From contig JAKUDP010000010.1 of NCBI GenBank assembly GCA_022570795.1, positions 558,001-622,000 on the forward strand: 64,000 bases of DNA, given 5' to 3'. A program made the translations under genes and the position numbers. The first letter of the stretch is position 1; every line of letters begins with the position of its first letter. Positions 32,453 to 42,940 of the stretch are shown in pieces. The notes beneath the pieces were generated by a model that was not told the origin of the DNA, made no database searches, and was given only the letters and a program-made list of their open reading frames with translations. Source of the stretch: Sphaerulina vaccinii. Lineage: Eukaryota; Ascomycota; Dothideomycetes; Mycosphaerellales; Mycosphaerellaceae.

Positions 32453-34660
32453 ATGGCAGAAAAGGCGTTCAACTTCGAAGAGACGAAAGCAGACTATGAT
32501 GATGAGAAAGTGCCACGGTCCCATTCAGTACCGGTGTACGATAAAGATGGACCAGTGGAGTTTGTAGAGAAAGCAGACCTCCGGTAGGAATGCAATGCTG
32601 CAGAGAAGTGAGAGAATTGGTCTGACATGTTCGGACTCTTAGTCGAGGTCTGCAGCAGAGGCATATTCAGGTGAATAAGATACCCGACTTATCTGTGGTG
32701 AGAGGACTTGGAACTGATGCTGAGTTGCACAGATGATCGCGCTTGCAGGAGCAATAGGTGAGCCTACGAATAACAGCGACCTGTCTCTGCCAGCCCACTG
32801 ACATAACTATCTTTCACTTTCAAGGCACTGGTCTGTTCCTCGGCAGCGGCAAAGCGATCGCGCGTGCAGGTCCTTTAGGTGCTTTCCTCGGATACCTCTT
32901 CGTGGGCATACTCGTGACTGGTCCGGTATTCTCGATCGCAGAAATGAGTGCCCTAGTGCCACTCTCCGGAGGTGTTATTAGACACGCTGAGTACTTCGTC
33001 GACGTATGTCATGCATCCACCTCATACACATGTGAACGGACATGCTAACGGACTGTAGCCTGCCCTCGCGTTCGCAAATGGCTACAACTCCGTATACAGC
33101 AGCATGGTGTCCCTCCCTGCTGAGATTGTGGCCGCAGCTGTGCTCATGGAGTTCTGGGTCACAGTCAGTAATGCAATATGGATCACTGTGTTTGGCCTTC
33201 TTCTACTGCTGGCCAATATCGTTCTTGTCAGAATCTATGGCGAACTGGAGTTCTTCTTCGCGACGCTGAAGATCTTGCTTATTATAGGTGTCAGTAAGTA
33301 TAGACTTGCTATAGCAAACTAGCAGCAAAGTTCACTTACTGACAGAAGTGAAGACATCATGGCACTCGTGATTGCATGCGGTGGCGGGCCAGATCATCAT
33401 GCCTATGGCTTTCAATACTGGCGAAATCCAGGTCCCTTCGTGCAGTACTTGGGTGTCTCCGGAGCTACTGGTCGCTTCATCGGCTTCTGGACTGTGTTTT
33501 CAAACGCAGTCTATGCATATAGCGGTGTTGAGAACACCTCTCTTGCTGCTGCGGAGACTCGCTGTCCGAGGCGAAACATCCCTATCGCGGTAAGTGAAGG
33601 AAGTATGCTGAATCCTGCGTCCGACACTGCTGACAGTGTTCAGGCGAAGCGCATTTTCTGGCGCGTGGGCATCTTCTACGTCTTGTCCATCTTCATGGTT
33701 GGTCTCATCGTGCCGAGTAATGATGAGAATCTTCTTTCATCAACTGGTACTGCGGCCCAGTCACCTTTCGTCATCGCGGCATCGCGCGCTGGTGTTGCTG
33801 TAGTGCCGTCCATCATCAGTAAGTATAACGAGTCGAAGGCATCCCACATTCTCGATCTCCGACGAGATTGATCCAAATGCGGCAAGCTGCACGGCGATAG
33901 ACACTTCGATACAACCGTGCAACCCTCAGAGATGCTCGCTGACTTTTGACCTCTTCTTTATAGACGCTGTGGTCCTTACAAGCGCCTGGTCATCTGGTAA
34001 TTCTGGACTGCTCGGATCCTCTCGCGTCCTGTTCGGTCTCGCACATGATGGTCGTGCACCAAAGATCTTCAAACGCACAAGTCGACTCGGCATCCCGTAC
34101 GTGGCAGTCGGCTTCATGTCCTGTTTCGTAGCACTTGGATACATGACACTTTCGGATAGCGCTTCCACCGTGTTTGGCTGGCTGCAAGATCTCGTCGCTG
34201 TTGCAGCTTTGGTGAACTGGTCGGTCATCTGCACGGTCTACCTCAGGTTCTTCTATGGCATGAAGAGGCAGGGAATCAGTCGTGATCGCTTGCCTTGGAA
34301 AGGATACTGCCAACCTTACCTGGCCTGGGTTGGTGTCATCTCTTTTCAGATCCTTCTGTTCACCGGAGGTAAAAGAACATCACGCAGCCATGAGTGCATT
34401 GAAAGGCGATTGCTGATGTGTCTCTAGGTTATGCCACGTTCATGAAGGGCCACTGGGATACGGAGACCTTTGTCTCTTCGTACATCAACATTCCACTCTT
34501 CTTATGCCTGTACTTTGGCTACAAGTTCTTCGCAAAGACCAAGATAGTCCCATTGGATCAGGTGCCAATCATGAAGTACATCGAGATTATGGAGGCGAAT
34601 CCTGAGCCTCCTGCGAAACCCATTACTGGGTGGCGGCGGTTCAACATCTTGTGGAGCTAG
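32453..34660 (+). CDS. Amino-acid permease (YAT/AAT family)
   Basis: Nine exons: 32453-32583, 32643-32670, 32733-32757, 32825-33003, 33059-33293, 33354-33589, 33644-33818, 33964-34368 and 34428-34660; 548 aa, all phases consistent. Assembly yields the classic start of the family: ADLRRGLQQRHIQMIALAGA then IGTGLFLGSGKAIARAGPLG. Other landmarks are FSIAEMSALVPLSGGVIRHA, YSGVENTSLAAAETRCPRRN and SRVLFGLAHDGRAPKIF. Twelve membrane segments are expected at the plasma membrane, with proton-coupled amino-acid uptake. Exons 2 and 3 are very short (28 and 25 nt). Followed closely by a minus-strand NTF2-like gene. Confidence 0.93.
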
Positions 34661-34793
34661 GCGAAGGATTCGTGCCAGAGAAGCTGAATATGGTCTTGGG
34701 AAGCATTGCCAGCCATGAAGCATGTACCATGCGTCAATAACAACAATTTGCTGACACTCTTCGGATCTTCTTTCCTGGTGACTTCCGGTCACG

Positions 34794-35276
34794 TCAGATT
34801 TCCATGCCTTTGATGTGCTTGAAACTGATGCACTGCCAGTCTGTGCCATCGATACGCCAGTTTGTAACAATCACACTTCTTCTTACCAATCCCACTTCGT
34901 CACTTGTCATCGCATGACTGGCATATGCTATAGCAGTACCTCTAGAGAGGTCCACGTCGACCTCGCATCGCAGTATCTCGACATGCAGACTCATACTCTC
35001 GCCGAACAGAGCTCTACTTGCGTTGATATAGCCGTCCAAGTCGGCATTTTGTGGATCACCATATGCCATTTCGAATGTCATGTTGGGTGCCATTTTCGTC
35101 CACGGGTAGAGACTGCGATCATACTGCCGGGTGTTGTGTGCGGCCGTTACTGCATTGTATATATCCTTGATCGCAAGCTTGGCTTCGTCTTCAGCGGAGA
35201 GCTCTACACTTCTCGATTGGTTCCCGTATGTATATCCGATCTCATAGATGTCCAAGGGCAGATGATGTGGCCGCAT
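34794..35276 (-). CDS. SnoaL/NTF2-like protein
   Basis: Single exon from ATG 35276, 160 aa. From about residue 25: LSAEDEAKLAIKDIYNAVTA, then NMTFEMAYGDPQNADLDGYI, ALFGESMSLHVEI and TNWRIDGTDWQCISFKH. One helix pair followed by a curved sheet is the pattern of the SnoaL/NTF2-like fold. Such proteins are small cyclases, isomerases or ligand-binding proteins; no function is assignable. An overlapping alternative frame from ATG 35392 (MTTASSLPTAEQETRLYS) looks like a plausible start too, so the N-terminus may be different if an intron was missed. Confidence 0.65.
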   Translation of the reverse strand: MRPHHLPLDIYEIGYTYGNQSRSVELSAEDEAKLAIKDIYNAVTAAHNTRQYDRSLYPWTKMAPNMTFEMAYGDPQNADLDGYINASRALFGESMSLHVEILRCEVDVDLSRGTAIAYASHAMTSDEVGLVRRSVIVTNWRIDGTDWQCISFKHIKGMEI

Positions 35277-35818
35277 TGCTCGTTGGTGCCCGGTCTCGTG
35301 CCGTCCAGGTCGCCAACAGATTCCCGATTGAAGGAACGAGAATATAGCCGAGTCTCCTGCTCGGCTGTCGGGAGACTCGAGGCCGTCGTCATGACATCGA
35401 CGCCGCCATCTCGAAGCTCATGAAGCTCATGAAGTAATCGATACCAGGCTGAGCGGTATGCGAAATGGATCGTGAGTGCAACGAAGAAGTGTTGTTTGTC
35501 GTGTAGATGAATCTAGAACTACAATGGTCGCGTGGCGACAGCGAGTGGCACAGAATGAACTGTGGCTCATGTCCGCTCTTCTTCCGCAAATTTATCGCAC
35601 CCGATCGTGGCCGTCATCACTGGCCTTCTAATTGGGCGAGGTATGGAGCGTGAGAACAACTTTTAGAGCCGCTGAGCTGCTATTTTTCCCTTCTTTCTAT
35701 TCATCATCCATTACCATCACCACCCGACCAACCACATCCCAACCACTCTTCGTCCTACGACCTCATCTCACGACCTTTCCGATCTACACCAATTCCATCA
35801 ATCTCAACACCAGACACA
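35277..35818. promoter_or_regulatory. Upstream region of cytochrome c, with CCAAT box
   Basis: 542 bp between the divergent NTF2-like gene and cytochrome c. An inverted CCAAT box (attgg, 35631-35635) lies about 185 bp before the cytochrome c ATG; CCAAT-binding HAP complexes control respiratory genes in fungi. A long C/A/T-rich leader (ccaccaccc-type, 35700-35815) precedes the ATG, as is usual for highly expressed fungal genes. Confidence 0.5.
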
Positions 35819-36412
35819 ATGGGCAAGGACGAGTTCAAGGACGGTATGTTTTCTTCTTCGCCGCTGCATGCGGACCTGTCCTATACACTAGCAAGAGTGG
35901 CGATGGGCGTGGAGGCGCTGAGCACTTGATGGACTGGACCACCAGTATCGCCAGGACAGCAGCTTCAAAGTCTCTCCGCGCGCATTGGCTCTTCTACTTG
36001 CGCCTGAGCACAACCTCCTGGATCCATTACTAACGAGCTTGCCAGGTGACTGCAAGAAGGGTGCCAACCTTTTCAAGACAAGATGCGCACAATGCCATAA
36101 CCTGAAGGAGGGCGAGGGTAACAAGATCGGACCAAACCTCCACGGCCTTTTCGGTCGCCACACTGGCCAGGTCGAGGGCTTCTCATACTCTGATGCAAAC
36201 AAGCAAAAGGGCATTGAATGGAACGAGGGCACTCTGGTACGATATACAGCTGCAGTAGCGATGGAGCGCGAGATGGCTAACGCGTCACACAGTTCGAGTA
36301 CCTCGAGAACCCAAAGAAGTACATCCCTGGAACCAAGATGGCTTTCGGTGGTTTAAAGAAGGCCAAGGACAGGAACGATCTCATCACCTTCTTGCGCGAA
36401 GAGACGAAGTAG
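35819..36412 (+). CDS. cycA: Cytochrome c
   Basis: Three exons: 35819-35843, 36046-36236 and 36293-36412, 111 aa. Exon 1 gives only MGKDEFKD; a 202-bp first intron follows, long for this window, and such introns often carry regulatory sequence. Exon 2 has GDCKKGANLFKTRCAQCHNL with the haem-binding CAQCH, then IGPNLHGLFGRHTGQVEGFS. Exon 3 has the second axial ligand region YIPGTKMAFGGLKK, with Met as ligand, and ends LITFLREETK. Carries electrons from complex III to cytochrome oxidase in the mitochondrial intermembrane space. Confidence 0.97.
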
Positions 36413-37120
36413 AGCAGAACGAAGATGAAACAGTAGCCACAAGATGGTGGCAATAATCCGACAACCTGTACCATTACATACAACAACATAGAGGCCCGCT
36501 CTGATGTTGCCATGGTGCGCGACAGGATGGGCGGGCTAGCGGACAGACGAGCATGGTTCGCTTTTTGTGCTATAAGTATCTGCATTGGGTGTTTCGTGAG
36601 TCCAGTGACTCCCGGTATAACAAGTTCTTCTCTCCTCGATCCGCGTCACCACGCCGCGACATACCTGCTCCCGAACCGTACAAGAAGACTGCCTAGATGG
36701 AGTAAATGGAGACTTTTTTCGACAACAGAATCTAACCATGAGCAGTCCAGTCCAAGTCGCGCTATCAGCAGCTTCCAGCGCACTTCCGCGGGCATCGGGG
36801 ATCACTCGGCGACCGATTCAACCCAAATAACTTTCCATCTTTTCATTACAGCTTTGAGTCCTTCACACATCCATGGTTTTGGAGAACTCGCAACTCGCAG
36901 TGTCCGGAGCAACATTGGGTGAGAGCCAGGGAGACCAGTCTATCAATGACGTGGTGACATTGTGATCAGGTAACTACATGAACTAGAGACAGGTATGCTC
37001 AACGATCTCCAGCCTCATCAGGAAAGGCGGAAACGATTTACCCCAGGAGAGTAGCTATGAGCAGGGCCATCTGACTTTCTAGGTCTTTGACATTGACATC
37101 AAGACGATTCCTTCAGTACC
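36413..37120. other. Intergenic region, no gene seen
   Basis: 708 bp between the 3' ends of cytochrome c and the terpene-cyclase-like gene (convergent). No supported feature. Confidence 0.45.
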
Positions 37121-37967
37121 TCAGTCCGTCTTCATTCTTCCCCGAGCTTGGTGATGATGCGCCCGAACGTAAGCAAAAGGATACACCACCTCCGGAAGCA
37201 TTGTCAGAGCGATACAGGCGATACTCCAAGAAGAACCGACGTATGCCCAGTTATTAGGGACATTCCAATATCTCCAGAAGAAAGTCAAGTAGGCAGTCAC
37301 ACATCCCAAGAATCGAGTGATCCTGCATTGTCGTCAGATACCGACCACATTCATGAGATCGCGGAGTCCTTACCAAATCTCCAATGAATGGCCTTTCGTA
37401 CCATCCCGCAGTACCAGATACAGCGATCCCCATCCGATTGGCAGCTGGAGTAGCAGACCAGTCCAATACGCCGTAATCTGCTCACGTTCGTCCGGAAATC
37501 GTTGACATAGCCAGTGCAGAAAGCCGACTCCAGCAACTACTCCTAGTACTAGCCGACTTCCTACCAATTTCCTCCGCTCTGGTCGATATGCCGAGAAGAG
37601 CGCAACGAGAGCGAAACTGAGGTCGAGGAGGAACCAGATCAGGAAGCAGAACCGTTCGAATGATGTCGAGGTTGTGGCGAAGGCGTAGTAGATCTCGTAC
37701 GCCATGGTCCCACAGCTGCGCTCGTCAGTGCCTGGGTGATCATGGTGTAGCTGGTGAAGTGGCGTACAGGTATTCGACAGAGCCCGATAATGTCTTGTCT
37801 TTGTACGTCCGAGCCATGTAAAACAGGTAGCAAAGAGCGTACAAGACGCCACAGGATATGATCAGTCCATCTTGTACAAAGAGATAGCTCTCGGGAGGCG
37901 CAAGTCGAGCATCGGAGGGTTGCACGATCAGGTGGAAGTTGTAGCTGTTTGCGAGCTCAAAGGTCAT
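37121..37967 (-). CDS. Pyr4/PaxB-type integral membrane terpene cyclase-like protein
   Basis: Three exons: 37967-37768, 37715-37374 and 37322-37121, 247 aa, the usual size of the family. ATG at 37967 gives MTFELANSYNFHLIVQPSDA, followed by APPESYLFVQDGLIISC. Seven membrane helices are visible by hydrophobicity. The junctions restore VEYLCGTMAYEIYYAFATTS and HSLEIWITRFLGCVTAYLTF. Acidic Glu74 (AYEIYY) and Glu225 (LPEVVYPF) lie where family members have their catalytic acids, although the second is Asp in Pyr4. Characterised relatives cyclise epoxidised meroterpenoids or indole diterpenes at the ER. No prenyltransferase, PKS or epoxidase lies nearby, so the role here is unknown. Confidence 0.78.
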
Positions 37968-38994
37968 GTTTTGCAGCAATAGAAGTGTACCAACTGCTTG
38001 ATGCTGCGAAGCCTCTCACACATGTATATACTGATACCTCATCAGCGGCTTCGGAGTCAACGGCATTTAGAACTGACGCTACAACGCACATCGTCCGCGG
38101 CTTCCGAACGAGTATTATGGCTGTGCAGATCCATCGGTATGCTGATGCCTCGCAGCTTCGTCAGCATGGATCAGCTCTGCGTGGAGGCAGGTATCGTCGC
38201 ATTCGGACGCATAAGATGCGACGTATTCTCTCGTGATAAGCACATTGCATACATTCGACAGATTCATCACGGTATAGGTCTGTCTGAAGTTAGGCAATTC
38301 TTTGGCTTTCCAGCAAGTGGCACATTTGTCAGCTTGTTGTTCATTTCTTCATTGGCGCATTGCCGTGTTTCGCACTGATCTCTTTTGTCTTTGACACAGA
38401 AGCGATAGTTCGTTCCTACCATAATACAACGCGTATTTCTGCAACATGGCAGTGACAAGGCGTGGCAAGAGCCTTTCACACACGACTGTCAACAGTCTAC
38501 CATTTGTCACAATATCGAGCCTCAAACATCGCTGAAATGCAGAGAGGACGGCGGGTCTCAAGCAAACATCTTCGACAGCTTTCTGGAGCGACTCCTAGTG
38601 TGTCTGAGCATGTAGTGCTTTGATCGATTGATGCTTGTGGATGAAACCGAATTTCGTCGTCACTGCCTCCTACCCTATCCAGGCAAGCACCTACCCAACA
38701 TGAGTACACAGCAAGTGCAGTCGCTGCTGTCATTTGTTGATACCGCCTCTTTCTTATATCCCCCTCTCTTCCCACTCTCGCTCTCTCTCTTGTTCTTCAA
38801 CATCAACATTTGCATCCAACATCGAACATCAACATTCACACTCAGCAAGCAACATTGACAGCACCCATCAATAGAAGCATCATCACGAAACCCAGCAACG
38901 CTGAACGATGTAAGCACCCTGCTGTGCTCTCCTCCGGCTCACTCACTGACTTGATCCACAGATCCAACATTACATCCAGTACCCAAAAGCCATC
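37968..38994. other. Divergent intergenic region upstream of the But2-domain gene
   Basis: About 1 kb with no gene. From 38748 to 38830 there is a strong pyrimidine-rich tract (ccccctctcttcccactctc) followed by catcaacatt-like short repeats. Both are typical of the promoter and leader of an expressed fungal gene. A possible leader intron runs from gtaagc at 38909 to the cag near 38960. Confidence 0.45.
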
Positions 38995-40428
38995 ATGAAG
39001 ACCACCCTTTTCCAGATTGCCGCAGCAACTGTGGTCACCGTGAGTTTTCCCTTCTGCTTGACGCTGAAGCATTTGCTGACTTCGGACAAGGCTCTAGAAT
39101 GCTGCGATGAAAAGCAGTCCAAACAAGTGACCAAGTGTGTTGTCAACTGCATCAACAGTGGCCACGAAGGGGACGATCTTGCCCTATGCACAGAGCACGA
39201 CAATTGCTATTTCTGCGACAATTACTCTGCTCAGTGCCTTCAGCTTAGCAGGAAGTCTTCGTCTTCTTCAGCTACCGCCATCAAACGCACCGGCACAGTC
39301 TTGAAGAATACCGTCAGCCGCAATACAGGCTGCTGTTTCCACCTTACTGCAAACGGCGGCCCAGGTGGTGTTGTTGGCCAGCTCGACGATGGTCAGAACC
39401 GAATTGGACAAGACCCGCCTGGACTACCGACTGGCGAATACTGCATCAACGGACAAGGAGGTTCGTGGTCCATACCCATACCCTCCAGCACTTGACTTGC
39501 TGACATCGACAGGCCTCACCGATAGCCATGGCAGAGGCTGCATCTTGACACCCCCAACCACTCAGTGGCAGTGCGACGCAGGAGCCACACCAACTCCAGG
39601 CTTCAGTATCGGACCCGACGGCTCTTTGACATACAATGGAGGAACTCAATACTTCACTTGTCCTACCGGAGACCATGGCGGCTGGAATCTGTACTCGAAC
39701 ACACTCGCCGGAGAGCCCAAGTGTGAACCCGTCCACCTCATTGCCGACAACTGTGTGGCCAGCACGCCACCCGCCACACCGCCCACCTCCACTGGACCAC
39801 CTGCTGGACCATCCCAACCTGCTGTACCATCCCAACCTGCTGGACCATCCCAACCTGCTGTACCATCCCAACCTGCTGTACCATCCCAGTGTCCAGCTGA
39901 GCTACCCGAACATTACGAGTTCCCACACTACATCAAGCCGGTGTCCACGTCTGAGCCGACCAAGTCGTTTGGGAACTCTTACAACGGCACTGCTGGCCAT
40001 GGCCTCTCATCCATCTTCAACTTCGACATCCCAGCAAGCGACAAGGGCAAACTCTGCAACCTCAAGTTCCTGTTCCCGAAGCTGGATCAGCTGGAGACAT
40101 CTGCCTTTTCATACGAAACCGGTCCAGGTTTCGAGTTTCACCTGCTGGAGGGTCCTGCCGTTGAGAGTACCACATACAGCACAAGTCCCAAGTCACACAC
40201 CAACTTTGGCCTCTTCCAGATGACGCCAGGCGGAGCATACGATATCGCATCCATTGCCTGTCCTGCCGGAGAGAAGCTGGGTGTCGGCTTTGTTGCAACC
40301 GGCACTTCATACCTCGACTTCTTCCAAGAGTCAGTACCTCACTGTCCATTGTCTTATACCGCATCCACTGACTGAGCATTTGCAGCTACAACCCTTGCCC
40401 CCTCGGCCTCTACATCATCACTTCATAG
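38995..40428 (+). CDS. Secreted Cys-rich protein with But2-type C-terminal domain
   Basis: Four exons: 38995-39039, 39091-39460, 39513-40329 and 40386-40428, 424 aa. The first 15-20 residues (MKTTLFQIAAATVVT) form a signal peptide. An N-terminal Cys-rich region (ECCDEKQSKQVTKCVVNC, CTEHDNCYFCDN) is followed by CCFHLTANGGPGGVVGQLDD and GEYCINGQGG, a pattern common in secreted fungal proteins. A linker of QPAVPS/QPAGPS repeats separates this from a C-terminal domain, about residues 300-424: HYEFPHYIKPVS, GLSSIFNFDIPAS and, across the last intron, FFQDYNPCPLGLYIITS. This matches the fungal But2 C-terminal-like domain (PF09792). Extracellular or cell-wall location is likely; function unknown. The first intron is 51 bp and in frame, so retention would only alter the signal peptide region. 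Confidence 0.83.
39808..39888 (+). repeat. 18-bp coding minisatellite, about 4.5 copies
   Basis: Unit accatcccaacctgctgk repeats from 39808 to 39879, with half a copy to 39888. Copies differ only at the last base (T or G), which switches Val and Gly in the encoded PSQPAV/PSQPAG linker. Confidence 0.9.
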
Positions 40429-41048
40429 AGATGACATCTTCAACACACATCTTATCGAAACACCTGGCATCCTTGGCAGCGACTCTGTGGTGCTGTACCT
40501 GAACCCGACCTGAATGGTGGAGAAGGAACAATAATGTGGTGGTGGGAGAACCTGATCTCTGGCGTCGTGAAAGGAAGTGCTTGATTAACATACAGAATAC
40601 TTCAATGACAACTTTGCCCTATGCACTGCTCTCACATGGCACGTCTCACACTGGCGCAGCATACCATTCTGACTGACACTGATGAGGAGCGCGACAGAGT
40701 ATGACAGATGCATGTGTGGACTGCCCGTTGCAAGACCCAACAATGGTGTGGTCGTGGTTCGGCTTCCCATCTGCGCCACGGTTTACTGTTACAGGTAAGC
40801 CGTGCCCCTCCCTGACATCGACAGCTGCCGCAAAGGATGGCTCAATGGAGAGCTTCACTCTGCCCATTTCTGGTTGCTAGATCAAAGCATGGCAGGGTGA
40901 CATTGATGGGTGGCCTTGCTTGGTCTGCAACAAAAGCTGGTTTGGCCCACGGTACTGCATCTTCCTTTTCATATTCGGGCAGACTCAAGCACTGCAGAAG
41001 CACCCCAGCTCATACGACGACATACATTCAACGAGCAAAGCAGAAACG
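40429..41048. other. Intergenic region
   Basis: 620 bp between two plus-strand genes; holds the SDR promoter. No gene supported. Confidence 0.4.
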
Positions 41049-42383
41049 ATGATATCTGTTTCACGAGCGGCCTCGAAAGCGCTTCGTACAGCGAAGATCC
41101 CAGCGAAGACAGCGCCTCTACTACAGCATCGAACGAAGCACGATGTGCACACTCCTCCACGAGGCAACTCGCCAGTGATCGGACGTGATCCACCCAATGC
41201 ACCAAAAGAGGAGGCTGCTGCGCTGAAGGATAATTACAAGTCTGGGGCTTTCTTGGGTACTACGAAGCGTTTGCCGGAGTTCTCGTTGGCGGATAAGGTG
41301 GTGCTGGTGACTGGTGCTGCGAGAGGACTTGGGCTTGTTCAGGCTGAAGCACTGTTGGAGGCCGGTGCTACTGTGTATGCTCTGGACAGATTGCCTGAAC
41401 CGAGTCCGGACTTCTATAGGGTGCAGAAGAGGGCTGCTGAGGAGCTTGGTCGGTGTGTCTTGCGGGTATGGTGGTATGCTGGCTGACGATGGTGTAGGGA
41501 CTACATTGCACTACAGGCAGATTGATGTGCGCGTTGTTCCGCAGCTGAATGAGATTGTGCGCAGTATTAGCGAGTCTCAAGGACAGCTTGATGGGTTGAT
41601 TGCAGCTGCTGGTATTCAGCAGGAGACGCCAGCGTTGGAGTATACGGCAAAGGACGCGAATACGATGTTCGAGGTGAATGTATGAGCAGTTCCGGAAGGA
41701 GTATCTCGATGGCATGTGTGCTGATTGCGCTGGGTAGATCACTGGCGTCTTTATGACTGCTCAAGCTGTCGCGAAGGAGATGATCAAGCATGGCCGTGGT
41801 GGTTCCATCGCTATGATAGCGTCGATGAGTGGTTCGATAGCCAATAGAGTAGGTTCTCATTCTTCCGCGTTGGATGTTTCCGCTAACCACCTCTTCCTAG
41901 GGTCTGATCTGTCCTGGTAAGGAGCCCTCCAACGTATAGTCCATCTCTTGTCATGACCTCGCGCTGACCATCTTCCAGCCTACAATGCCTCTAAGGCTGG
42001 GGTCCTACAGTTGGCCAGAAACTTGGCTAGTGAATGGGGCCAGCACGGCATTCGCGTGAACACCATCTCGCCTGGTTACATCGTGACCGCTATGGTCGAA
42101 GCGCTCTTCGAGCAGTATCCGGAGAGGAAACGCGACTGGCCGACGCAAGTAAGTGCTCGTAGACAGTCCAGTACTTTATCCAGTTGTGCTAATCTGCGTG
42201 GCTAGAACATGCTGGGAAAGCTAAGTTTGCCGCAAGAATATCGCGGCGCGGCGGTCTTCTTGATCAGTGATGCCTCGAGCTTCATGACTGGAGGCGACCT
42301 GAAGATCGATGGTATGTTGTCCTCCATGATGTGTTACTGACTTCTGCTGATAATGAGATGCAGGTGGCCATTCTGCTTGGTGA
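41049..42383 (+). CDS. Short-chain dehydrogenase/reductase with N-terminal extension
   Basis: Seven exons: 41049-41448, 41498-41679, 41738-41848, 41901-41916, 41979-42148, 42206-42311 and 42364-42383; 334 aa. Rossmann motif TGAARGLG (residues about 82-89) after KVVLV, NNAG-equivalent AAAGIQQ, catalytic Ser in SIAMIASMSG and the YxxxK pair in AYNASKAGV. C-terminal GGDLKIDGGHSAW is typical. About 60 residues precede the SDR core; they are basic (MISVSRAASKALRTAKIPAK) and may target mitochondria. The most similar known group is the fungal polyol/arabinitol dehydrogenase type, but the substrate is not determined. Exon 4 is a 16-nt microexon encoding GLICP. The first donor, GTCGGT, is unusual. Confidence 0.88.
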
Positions 42384-42460
42384 TTGTATTCCAGCATCAT
42401 CCAGAGACTTAGCGAGGACTTCCGCGTAGTTGACTTAGCACGGATGTTCACGAATGCCTC

Positions 42461-42940
42461 TCATGTGCTCCCAATTTCTGCTTCTCCTTCCTTCACCGGT
42501 GGCACCGCAGGCCTTGCTTTCTGTTCCTTTCCCCTAAATCGTCGCTGAAACAACTCGTATGACGTGTATATCGCTATCGGCAGCGCACACATGACGGCCG
42601 TGAAGCTTCGTGCTGCGCGCTTATATCGTGGATCGAGAAAGCCCTCCTTTACTACGCGTCGTGCGGCTTCAATGCCTCGTGTCGGATCCTGCGAAGGTGG
42701 GTAGATTGACTGTGTAGATGTCGTTGATGGGAATGGCCATAGTCGCGAGAGCAGTCCTCGTTTCTGGACTGGGGCCTCTGTTTGTGTTGTTGGGTACTCT
42801 GGATGTCGTGAGACTCGGTCTTCAGCGGCCACAGGTTTGAATGGTCGTGGGTCTGGCGGCGCTGACGTGCTAGTTTTGGATGTGGTCGCGTAGCCTGCTC
42901 TGCACCATGGCGAGCGTGTTGATAAGCGACTCACGGCCAT
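42461..42940 (-). CDS. Hypothetical mitochondrial membrane protein
   Basis: Single exon, 159 aa, ATG 42940. The N-terminus MAVSRLSTRSPWCRAGYATT is rich in Arg, Ser and Thr with no acidic residues, a likely mitochondrial presequence. One membrane segment is visible near residue 120-138 (FTAVMCALPIAIYTSYELFQ), followed by a basic tail RRFRGKEQKARP. A charged, Pro-rich linker lies between. Family not recognised. ATG GCC is followed by GTGAGT, so an alternative splice start is possible. Convergent with the SDR gene, 77 bp between stops. Confidence 0.6.
   Translation of the reverse strand: MAVSRLSTRSPWCRAGYATTSKTSTSAPPDPRPFKPVAAEDRVSRHPEYPTTQTEAPVQKRGLLSRLWPFPSTTSTQSIYPPSQDPTRGIEAARRVVKEGFLDPRYKRAARSFTAVMCALPIAIYTSYELFQRRFRGKEQKARPAVPPVKEGEAEIGST

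Noticed and set aside
37121..42383. Secondary-metabolite cluster around the terpene-cyclase-like gene
   Set aside because: Neighbours are cytochrome c, a But2 secreted protein and an SDR; no backbone or prenyltransferase gene is present.
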